Below are positions 34,623 through 45,800 of a DNA stretch of 64,000 bases, piece by piece. Below the pieces are notes generated by a model. It had not been told where the DNA came from, ran no database searches, and saw only the letters and a list, made by a program, of their open reading frames with translations. Each line of letters begins with the position of its first letter. The stretch's first letter is position 1. A program made the position numbers and the translations under genes. Source of the stretch: Hofstenia miamia (Eukaryota; Xenacoelomorpha; Acoela); contig SCFE01000027.1 of the NCBI GenBank assembly GCA_004352715.1, forward strand, positions 587,896 through 651,895, written 5' to 3'.

Positions 34623-34990
34623 TAAATGGTATAATTGAAATTAATTATATTTTGTTTAAGGTTTATTTAGTTTCGCCAACTATACAAAAAAAAGTTCGCC
34701 ATTGTTGATGATTTGTTTTAAACATTTTTTTTGTGTTTTTTTTAATGGTATAAGAAGAAATTTTCCCGTCATATAAAACAATTCTCATTAATTACCCCAC
34801 TCAAAAATGAGGTGATACAGTTTATTGTGATTATGATTTTTAAAATGTTATTTAGTCTCCACATGCAGTCATGTCTTGGTGAGGTGTTAGCAGAAAACCA
34901 ACACGTGCGTTATCCCTCTAAACATAAAGCAAGTTATCAATGTATTCTGTTCAGTGCAGAATTACACCAAAAGTTAATCATAGGAGGCAG
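34623..34990 (+). repeat. Second copy of two array units beyond PolB
   Basis: TTTATTTAG then TTTCGCCAACTATAC at 34671, and TTATTTAG at 34855, duplicate the units at 33561 and 33741. The PolB piece is thus framed by two direct copies of about 330 bp (33510-33840 and 34620-34950). Confidence 0.7.
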
Positions 34991-35164
34991 CTAAATCACG
35001 GGACATATTATCCATTATATTCGTTAATATCAATTTCTTGGGCTTGCAATAATACTCTGTTAATTTAATATGTCAAAAAAGAGAGTGTCTATAAGATCTT
35101 GATTATTAATTGCATGGCGTAATTATTCCCCATTTAATTTTGCGAATGCATAACATTTAAACCA

Positions 35165-35317
35165 ATGCTTAGATATAATTTATTGATGGCATTGTGTGAT
35201 TATCAACACATATCAGATGAACAAGACTTGACGAAAATTATCTGTGCATGGGAAATGAAGACGGCGGCTGATGACAATATATATGAACTTGCATCAATGT
35301 TGGTGGTGATAGATTAA
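35165..35317 (+). CDS. Small ORF G (50 aa, unknown)
   Basis: Starts ATG at 35165 and ends TAA at 35315-35317. It encodes a protein-like, mildly acidic helical sequence: MLRYNLLMALCDYQ, then SDEQDLTKIICAWEMKTAAD and ELASMLVVID. It stands out from the surrounding AT-rich DNA in codon composition. It lies about 400 bp inside the right terminal repeat. Function unknown; it may be a fragment of a longer gene. Confidence 0.4.
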   Translation: MLRYNLLMALCDYQHISDEQDLTKIICAWEMKTAADDNIYELASMLVVID

Positions 35318-35711
35318 TACAATAGAGAAGATTTTTAGTGTAATTTATAAGTGGAGCGTGTATAATATACATGTGTTGTATTTTGTTTTTAAAATGTGGG
35401 TTTTACCATGCTCACTTAAATATCTGGTTTTATATTTTGGAAAATTGATGTTTTAACATGTAAACTAGACAAGCATTTTACTAATGTCTAAAAATTTTAA
35501 ACATTTTTATTGCAATGGATTGTGATCTCTTTTTGTTTAACTACATTTAATATTTTCCACATGTATTAACGAAAAAGTTTTAAAGTAATTTGTTTGCTTA
35601 GAAACAAAATGATGTTTTTTTGTAAATGAAATTGTGTGTTTTGAAAAACAAGGTGAAGTCTTTTTGAAAAAAATTCCCGAAAGCGAGTTAAACATTGTAC
35701 TTGCAAGTTAA

Positions 35712-36309
35712 TGAAATTATGAAAAAGAATTATTGGTTGGAATGTGATACGATAAAACGTGTTAACAAGGAATTTTGACAAATGTGAAATGCAGTTTTTG
35801 TAAGTTTTCCCAAAAAAACCAGATAAGCAATGTACATATAAGCTTTTCAAAAAAGGAATTTTGACAAAAGTGAAATGCAGTTTTTTTGAAGGTTCCCAAA
35901 AAACGAGGTGGGCATTGTACATGTAAGCCTTTTGAAATTATGGAAAATTTGATATGAATGGTTTGTCATTGAGTTCTGTGTTTTTACATGTAATGGAAAA
36001 TTAGTCTAATATTATATGTATATCTGACAAATTGTTGTAAAATTAGCCAATAATAGAAAATCACAAATGCGATGTAATGTATGCAAGCAAGTGTAATGTG
36101 TTATAACAAGGTATATATTAACGAGATGTAATGCAAACAATTGTGATATTAACAAAGTGAAATTAGTCATACCAAAACAGCGTAAAAATGGCCCTAACAA
36201 GAATCACCATAAAATCAATTAAAAAAAATCATCAGATTTGTGTAACCTCCTCTGTTCCTGTGTAGACCAATCAGATTTGTGTAACCTTGTATGCCTTTAT
36301 ATTACTACT
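35712..36309 (-). repeat. Polinton right terminal inverted repeat
   Basis: Partner of 27632-28231. Similarity ends at about 35712; inside that point the two sides differ, so gene E is not in the repeat on this side. Confidence 0.88.
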
Positions 36310-36315
36310 TAAAGT

Positions 36316-39300
36316 TTATCTTTCAACTACATAATGTAATTTGCAGAATGCCTTAAAATGGATATTTATATGCGATATTAAATAAATACACATAAAAACA
36401 AAACCATTAACACTTCAAAATATGGAAAAAAATCTGAATATAAAATAATGAATAGGAATAGTAGAATTTAAGTGCATGTACATCTTTGTCATTTTTGAAA
36501 GTTTATACTAATACTGTCAAGAAGTTCGCATTTTTTCTAATGCCTATGGCGTAAAGATATCTTCATTTTAGCGTGTTATTCAGTTTTTGCAATGATTCAA
36601 GTGGTGATGGTTGAATTTATTCAACAATATAAGCTATTTTCGCATTTAATAAGTTAATATTACTAACTTTGTTTCATGGGATTACGAATTATTATGAAAT
36701 TTCATAATGTTTCTACACGTTTAGTATCTTTACCAACAAAAATTTGTATTAGAGTTGTTAAAATCAATTTTATAAATAGGAATTATTTCTAATTACAGAT
36801 CAAGTTAAAGCATCATAGAGAAAATACCAAAAAATTTCCTAAGTATTGTTAAGAAATTAGTTGGTCTGTATGAAAATTGATTAATATTTAAAAACACTGG
36901 GGCGTATTTGCTTCAAGAAAAAATACAAGTATCATTAAAATACATAATTTTATAATTATTTGCTTTTGAAACAGATAAAAATATATGTGAATGGTGTATT
37001 AGGGATAAAACACATTAAAAACATAATTTGCAAGTTAAAAAGAGTTTAGATGGACGCATACACTTTCATTTTTCATTCTTTCATGTGTTAATACATTAAC
37101 CCAGGTATATTATTTTGATTGGCTTAGATTTTGATGCTCTCACATAAATGAGTGATAATTTTAACTCTAATCACTCTTATATGCGATATTAAATAAAACA
37201 CATAAAAACAAAACCATTAACATTTCAAAATTGTGAAAAAATCTGAATATACAATAAAGACTAGTCGAATTTAAGTGCATGTACGTCTTCTTTCTCATTT
37301 TTGAAAGTCTATACTAATACTGTCATGAAGTTTGCATTTTGTTCAATGCCTATGACGTAAAGATATCTTCATTTTAGTCAAAACGTAATGCAAAATGAAT
37401 ATTTGTCAAATGTGTTAAAGCATGTACTAGTGAAACCATAACAAAAGGAAAGGTATCAGATGTATTAAAACCCATAGCAATACATAAAAAACTGAAGCTA
37501 AATCTAGTAATAAAAATACATATTTTAGACTCTCAAATAGTGAAAAATACTTCGAAATTCAAAATATATTGGTATTCCCCCTAATGCTATGCCTTAGAAA
37601 CTAACAAGGTCAGATATTGCTTCAAGAAATCTCAGTCTCTATATGATCTTAAAACATTTAATGGGAAAATGGAGGTAAAATCCGGTTTTCCTAATTGCAT
37701 ATTGCGAGATATATATTTTATATTTGAATACAATGAGTAAACCGCCTTGAAGAAGTATTTATTTAATTTTATCTGCTTCTGATAATTGCAATTTACGCAA
37801 TTCATATATATATCACAATATTTTGTATTCAGAAAATGTTCCTAATTTGTTTTAATCTCTAATTGTAATTTTAACTATTTATTTTTATATTTAGAAAATG
37901 TTCCTAAGTTGTTTTAATTTACAAAATGTAGTTTAAATCATTTAATGATTGCTGTTGTGTTTTTATAATCTCATAAACAATTACAAGTATATTTTAATGA
38001 AATTAAGTTTTATATAGCTTTGATATTCATCTTCAATTTAAAAACTTTGCTTCTTTTCACTTCAAGCTATATATCATGTAGAATTAATTTAATAACCATA
38101 AACATTTTTCAATTTCAAGAGCGTTTAATGCTATTTTGCAAACTGTGTACAAGTATTTTGTTTGAGCGTCCAATAGAATATGTGCATTCATTAAGTAAAC
38201 AAAAATGAGATCAAGTCTGTTTTATGTATACTACTAACAAGGCTAAATATACATCTTGATGCATTCACTCAATAGCTGAAAATCAATAAATTCATAAATA
38301 GTAGCAACATGTAGTTTATCAACATCAGTGTCAAGCAAATGTTTTCAAATCTGAAAATTATATGTATGTGAATATGATCAATAAATTTTTTTCTAGAATT
38401 CGAAAATTGCAAAACTTCCATAAAATTGATTACATTGTGTTTGGATTAACACTATTTACTGATAGTAAATTGTCAAAATTAAAATAACTTACATATTCTG
38501 AGGAAACACTTTACCAACACCTTATAGCAAAATTTGATTAATGCTTTGAAAGTATTTTTGTTTAAATTAAGAAGTTGGGAATTTTTCAATTTGTAGGTTC
38601 ATAAATAGAACTATATGTTAAAAGTGAATGTCACTAAAGATATTTATTTCCATTTATAAATAAATTACACATAAAATTTTAAAACATTGGGTTTACAAAG
38701 AAAGAATTGTGGTGGATTCATTGACATTGGATAATATTGATGTTTACTAGCATTCAGTATGTTTTTCAACCTCTCTGCACATCATTTGTAGACTAAGAAC
38801 TATTTCCATCGTCTTACATAATTTTGCCAGCAAGCCCATTTTGTTTGAACTTAGTGTTTTAAATTATATGTCACACACCATTTATTATTGGAATAGTCAG
38901 TGAAAAGCTTTCTCAAATAGTGCTAATGAGCAGCCACATGCCTACAAATTGTTCAGAGTGCTCATTCAATCTTTGAAACTTAATGCCTTAATCAATCATA
39001 ATAATATTATTCAATTGATGAATATAATGTATAATCTCTTTTTCATTCACTGCACAACACCATATATTCAACTAAACATACTGTCTGTTTCTCTGAATTC
39101 AGTGGTGTGATTTAATCTTACCAGGTCTAAATTTTGCACGTGAATATCAAACTAGTACATGCAGTTCTAACCTATTAGACCCAATCTGAAAGCTGTGTTT
39201 TATCCTGATCTGAACTAAAATAAAACAATAGATATAACCCAAAGTCATTTTAAGTGTCGGAATTCTGCTATGTTCCACTCAAAATATATTTAGGAAAACT

Positions 39301-39898
39301 TTATTATTGCTTCTTAAGAACCAATATTTTCATAGCTAGTGTAGCATTAATCTTTAGACTATGACAAAATCGAATTTTTATTTTTTTTCAAAAGAAAGAA
39401 AGTGACTCAATCTAAAACAAAAACAACAAGCTAAGCCTCAACTCAAGGCAAAAATCAACATACACAAAAGTATGTAATTCTTGGCAGTATTCTAGTATTT
39501 CTCTGCCTATAAATATTCTGAAAAATATTTCTGCAAACAGTTTTCTCAGGCAAGCACTTATTTCCATTACCAATTTTAGCTTATTTTAGAGAGTGAAATT
39601 AAAAATTTCAGTCTACCAAAAAAGGGGTAAAATTTAATTAACTGTCACTAATCTTACAGGATTTTTGCTTTTAGTAAACACATTTTTCCAAATATTCACG
39701 TTTATAATGCTGATACATTTGGAAGATTTATTAGCCAAATATACTACATCTGTACTGATATTAAATAGAATTTGTTTCCAATTAATTACAACATACAATT
39801 AATCAGAAATAAAACAGCACATACTTTAACATTTAAAGTCAATTAACTTGTGGACTGACGAGTGGCCATAATTTACACAATACATGTAAAATCCATAG
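36316..39898. other. AT-rich intergenic region
   Basis: Mostly non-coding. It contains a direct repeat (36365-36578 and 37177-37379). A possible short + strand exon lies at about 38119-38190 (ERLMLFCKLCTSILFERP, with a TTTCAAG acceptor and a GTAAAC donor). Nothing else can be supported. Confidence 0.5.
36365..37379. repeat. Direct repeat of about 210 bp, 0.8 kb apart
   Basis: Both copies start TATGCGATATTAAATAAA and end GTAAAGATATCTTCATTTTAG (36365-36578 and 37177-37379), with point differences. Nature unknown. Confidence 0.75.
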
Positions 39899-42800
39899 TC
39901 AAGAATCATTTTCTTTCACCACTTTTGCTAACATTGCAACAATTTGTCGCAAATGATTAATGTTATCATTTATGAGTTGATTTTCTTTGACAACATTATA
40001 GATTGAACCTTCATGAGGAGCAGATGAACCAGCTCTTAACAATGAATCAATTTGTGCTGAGAGTTGTTTATCAACTAATTGAACTGATTCAGTAAATCGC
40101 TTAATATTCTCTTCAGTCACTGCTTCATTAACTTTCTCTTTAGAAATTTCTGACAATGAATCTCCTAAAGTACATTAGACAATACCAATTAAAAAAACTT
40201 TAAAATCAATGCATACTTTTAAGTGGATGGTACATTTAGTACTAATTAAAATATTGCTTTTCATATCAATTAGTATCAAAATGGCACAAAGGCATCCAAA
40301 GAAACTGATATCAAATTTGATGACTCTGATTCAGTGAAAGATGCTGCGTTGCAGTTCCTTAAATCAATTCTAAGTGAATGTTTCGTGCAAGAAATTAATA
40401 AACTTTACAAACATTGTAAATTGGTAATTGAACAGTGGGGTGATTATATTACTAAATAAATTTATTTTTGTTTTATAATAAATGTTTATTTGTGAAATAA
40501 AGTGTTAGTCTTATGACTTTGGGGCACACCATATATTATATATTGCACAATTGCTGTAAAAATAAAATTGTTTGCTTTTTTACGAATTTTGGAACATTAC
40601 ACTCACATGAATTTTTAATATTTTAAATTTTTTCAAATAAATAAATACAACGGAAAAAATTAATGTTAAAAACTTGATGTGTGCTCTTTTAAAATTTTTC
40701 CACAGGCTATAAAAATGAAGCTTATATTTTTTTATTACTAGTAAGGCTTCCATAATGATAATTGCTGTGTTTCACATTTAGATGAATTTCCAGTGCCCAT
40801 GCATTCAGAAATTGAAGTAGATATTTTTGTTAGAGAAAAATAATATTTGGTGTTAGCTGCATTAGTTAGTTAGATATGAAGAAATATATAAAACAGTTGA
40901 AGGTCTCATTGTGACTACCATTTTCAAGCATGAGAGTTGATTGTTTAAACAGCAAATTTTTTTTATTCGTACTTAGTGTAGCATGTGAGAGCTATAAAAA
41001 CACAACGCAAGTAGGTAGTTGTTGTGGCTTCATACTATTTTCCAGATTAGTTTTATCACAACAGCTAGTCAATTAGACATGATGAAGAGTTTAAAAAGTT
41101 GATGTATGTGAATAGAAATGATTTCAGATACATTCCTTATAAATTTTCTCATATTGATAATGAGGCAGCAATATCTGAACGTGTTTTGCATTTAGAAATG
41201 ATTGATCAAAAACATCTTGAACCCTTTGGCTGCTATATGCGATTCAAGTCAAACAAATATTTTGGTCTCAACTGTCCAATAGGGTGGAGCGCAAAAAAGT
41301 TTTGGATTTTTGAAAGAAGGGTTCTAAAAAGCTGTCTCTACTTCTAAAAGCACACTTTTGCATGTCGTTATGCAGTTGCCGTCTAAACTAGCGGCTACCT
41401 CTTGCAAGGGGCAAATGGCAAAATCCTTCAAATATTCTCTAATTTTATAGCTGTTGCCTCTTTTTGTACACCATTTTGCAGCGTTTCAAAAAACTAAGAA
41501 AGCCCATATAAATTTTCCTAGGTTTTCTGTATTTCCCTTATGAAGATAAGTGTTTGAATTTTGTCCGTATTAAAATTGCATTGCATGTAAACAGTTCAAT
41601 GACAGTGAAATTCAATGGAAAATTAAAGAAAACTGGATTGAAGTTAATACATTACCAAAAGAATCCAATTTTCTTCTTTAACTGACAATATCAAGTGCTA
41701 TAAGATTAGGTAGTAGTAAAGAAAGAAGATTAATATAATATTGTGCACTGAATCAAAGCAGAGGAAGTGGGATCTGTTACAAAAAATTAACAACCTCAAA
41801 CAGGGGGGGGGGCGGGATGCTCAATTATGAAAAATTCTGAAATAGGTAAGAACAGTCAATAGGAATATCTGAAAACAATATAAGATCAAAAACAAAACTA
41901 GTAGAAACAGAACAGAAAAATTACCCTAAATAATAAAGATCAGTTAAAGGATAATTAGATGATATTAAAACTGAATATGACATTTTTTCTATCAAGAAAC
42001 GAATCTTGACAATATTATTTGTCAGGTTAATTTAATTTATCCAGGTCTTAGTGATTAGCTTTGAAGTTTAAATATTACTGACAATTCCTATCATTAATTC
42101 TAGACGCCTTAATATGTATTGCAAGAAAGATAAAATTGTTTATAGAGAATACTTAATTCAAATAGTGTAGAGGTAGCCATAAATATAACTCTAAAAAATT
42201 TAGAAACCTCTATGATTGAATTTTAAAGTCGACAAGCTATTAAAAAAGAAGAGAGAATTGTATACCAAATTTAAAAATACGAAAAATATTTAGGCCAGGC
42301 TAACATTAAAAAATTTAATGGAAGTTGAAGATTGTAACAAAATATTTTTAAACAAATAACGGGAGGGCAAAATAAACTTTTCTTCAACCAATGTAATAAA
42401 AGGTAATAAATCAGTGGTAGAAACTCCCGATATCTTGAATAAATATTTTCAAAGCTAATTCAATTCTGACCTCAAAAATTCGCTCATTAAAAAATTCCAG
42501 ATTTGTTATAGATTAATAAAAAAGGTTTAAAAGGGAAACCACCTAGTCCAGATCCAGATGGAATTAGAAGGGAAGATATCAAAATTGATGTAACCATTAT
42601 TTAAAAGAATTTGATGTGTAGTTTTCAGTACTCTTGATACTTGCACACTATCCACAATTTGGAAAACTTCTAATATGGTACCCATCTATAAAGGTATTCA
42701 ATTAGCACCTTTCAAATATAGGCCAGCATCTTTCAAGTATAGGCCAGTACCTAACATGCCAATGTTCTAAAATGTTACAAGATAGAGCAGGGCTGGCAAT

Positions 42801-45800
42801 GTTATTTAACATGTTATTTAACAAGTCAATAAAATACTGTTAGTTATTTACTTTTCTAACAATAGTGTTATTTATTTTGTGGTTTTAGTCTCATTATTCA
42901 CTGATGTTATTTATTTTGTGGTTTTAGTCTCAGGGACNNNNNTGAATTAAAAAGGATAGGACACTGTCGGGATAGCAAGGACCAGACAACTTGCCGGACT
43001 TAAGTATGAGGGAAATATCATTGGCGTTGAAAACAATGTCCCATAGGCGATTCAGTGGGGAGGTTGCAGGAGGACCAGGACAGAGAGAGACAGGATCAGA
43101 AAAATTCGAGGAGAAACAGGCATTGAAAAGATCAGCTTTCTCCAGATCCGAGTGAGCAGAAAGATGGTTCCAATTCAAGCAGGGAAGGATCCAACAATTT
43201 TAGTTAGGACGGGTATGCACGACCTAAATTTTTTAAGTACATGTATCCATTGTGAACAAATGTGTATAAATTTTTATTCATAATAAAATCTGATTAATAA
43301 ATGACTCAATGTATTTATTGGAAAAGCTACCAAGTCTCATTAAGAATGCTCCTCAAATTTTTGAGTAATAATGCTTAAAATGAGGAGGAAATTCTCCCCT
43401 CAGAGTTAAGGGAGACACACATAATGCAATCAATATGATTTAATTACAATACCAATTACTGTTAATAATACTTTACTGTTATAAATTTGTTATGGTATAT
43501 GGTATTGAGAAAGCTCACAAATATAGGATAAACAATTTTTAATTAATAAAATATGAGGAACAAAACGGATAATTTATGGACAAAGGTGATGAAAAGGAAA
43601 CAACTATTTATAAAAACTTTCAGGAAAGTATCAGTTTTAATTCTCAGAAAATAACATTTGCAATTTCTAGAGACATCTCTTGAATTTCACAGTGGCTGTA
43701 GACAGGGCTGGCAATGTTATTTAACATGTTACTTAACAAGTCAATAAAATACTGTTAGTTATTTACTTTTCTAACAATAGTGTTATTTATTTTGTGGTTT
43801 TAGTCTCATTATTCACTGATGTTATTTATTTTGTGGTTTTAGTCTCATTATTCACTGATACACTTATCTCATTTCAGAACAAGATGGGACGCAAGAAGAG
43901 TGGCGTTTGGAGAGATTTCTCTGAAATCACTATCGATAATGTGCTTCGAGCCAAATGCGATCACTGCGGAATGGATATGGTCGCAAATCCAGAACGAATG
44001 GGCAAGCATATTCAAAAGTGCAAAGAGCAAGGATCCTCTGGGCCAAAACAATCAAAGTTATTGGTTGGAGTGGTACCAACATCAAAGAAACAACATGATG
44101 CCGAGCTTCAGATAGCGAGATACATCATCGCTTCCAACACACCATTCAAACAAGTAGAGAATCCCCAGTTTATCAAGCTTATTCAGAATCTCAATCCAGG
44201 AGTTCAAATCGCCTAATCAGAAGAAACTCGCTGGAAGCTTGCTGGAAGAAATATATGAAGAAAAGAAGAAAGCTATTGGTTTAGTGTCTGGCCAAAATGC
44301 GACGTTGGTTATAGATGGGTGGTCGACTAGATCTAATGATCCCGTCGTCAGGGTTTCCATTGTTACTCCCAACAAGAGCTTGCTGGTGAATACAGTTGAT
44401 ACCACTGGAGAGCCTCATACTATTGAGTACTTAACATCGTTAGCAAGAGACCAACTCGAATATTGCGAACTTGAATGGAAAGTCAAGATTACGTCATTTG
44501 TTGCCGACAATGCAGCAAATATGTGCGGTATGCGCAGAGAAATCAAAACACAATCTTCATTGCTCCATAGCTATGGCTGCCAGGCTCACTTGATGAACCT
44601 ACTTGCGAAAGACATTTGCAATTCAAACAAGACAATCATCACCAAAGTCGTGACGGTCATCAAGCATTTGAGGAACCAGCATGCAGCATCTGCTGAGTTG
44701 AAGCGATTGAGTATGCCGAGACCTCCCCTTCCCTGCGAGACTCGTTCGAATTCAGTTGCAGATACTCTGCAATATTTTAGTGATCACTGGTCAAATTTGG
44801 TGAATATCATTAACGACACTTCAAGGAGCACCTATGGAGTGTATAGGACCATGGAGGATGTACAACTGAAGCGGGCAGTGACTTATCTGCTGTCGATGTT
44901 CAAGCCTATGAGTGTGGCCCTGGACAAGTTGCAAGCTGACAACTGTACCCTTGGGAATGTCGTTGCTATCTGGAATGATATTTGTAAAAATGCTCCAGCT
45001 GAATACGCTGTTCATGTTTCAAAACGATCAGAAACAGCACTCACTCCTGAAGTGTTAGCGGCCAATCTACTTGATCATCGCTTTTCTGGCAGAGAACTGA
45101 ACCAAGTAGAAATGAAAAGTGCTATCGCGTATATTACGGAAATCGACTCGTCCTGCATGCCAGATATAACAAATCTGATAGCAAGAGAAGCACCGTTCGT
45201 GGAATCATTTTTTGGAGAAGAATACAAAAATGTCAAGCCATCAGCCTGGTGGAAAACCGGTCGCAGACTTGGATTCCCAGAAAAAGTGTGCGACATTGCG
45301 GAATCACTAGTTGGAGCGGTTTCCTCATCAGCTGGCCTGGAAAGACAATTTTCTACTTTGGAACTCACTTATGGAACCCTGCGAGAAAGCCTTGACGTTG
45401 AGAAAGCCGGAAAACTTGCCTTTTTGTATAGGCAATTGAACAATTTGTAACTGTTTTAAGCCATGTTTGCTTAATTGAAGTTCTCAAAATAAATAACAGT
45501 TTCTAACAAAAAAACATGTTTTTTATGATAAATAACTGTAAGTTAGTTATTTTCGATAGATAACATACAAAATGCCACCCCTGGATTGAATAGTTCTAAA
45601 ACAGAAATTTAGTTGAAAAGTTTTAGGCGAGGAGTTAGAAAAGATTTTTCATGTAAAACGGAATTTGATAACCTATTTGATAAAGTTCAAATCATACACA
45701 CTTCACTAGAGCCTTTGATGAGGAGTTCAGCCAATCTTAATAAGCAAATTGCTTAAAGCTCAAATTAACCTAAACATTGTAAAATGGATAATCAATATTT

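Larger units (their letters stand above)
27626..36315. mobile_element. Polinton/Maverick-like element with 6-bp target-site duplication
   Basis: The element is 27632-36309. It is flanked by TAAAGT at 27626-27631 and TAAAGT at 36310-36315, and its ends are AGTAGTAATATAAAGG and the reverse complement CCTTTATATTACTACT. Six-base duplications and AG/CT ends are standard for Polintons. The terminal inverted repeats are about 600 bp. Inside are gene E (+), gene D (-), gene F (-), a PolB C-terminal piece (+), an exon-like tandem array, a PolB middle piece (-) and small ORF G (+). No integrase, ATPase, protease or capsid gene could be recognised; some may lie in the 1000-N gap. At 8.7 kb it is shorter than usual autonomous Polintons (15-20 kb). 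Confidence 0.88.

Noticed and set aside
43695-45591. 8-bp target-site duplication for the hAT element
   Set aside because: The bases next to the termini (GCTGTAGA and GATTGAAT) do not match.
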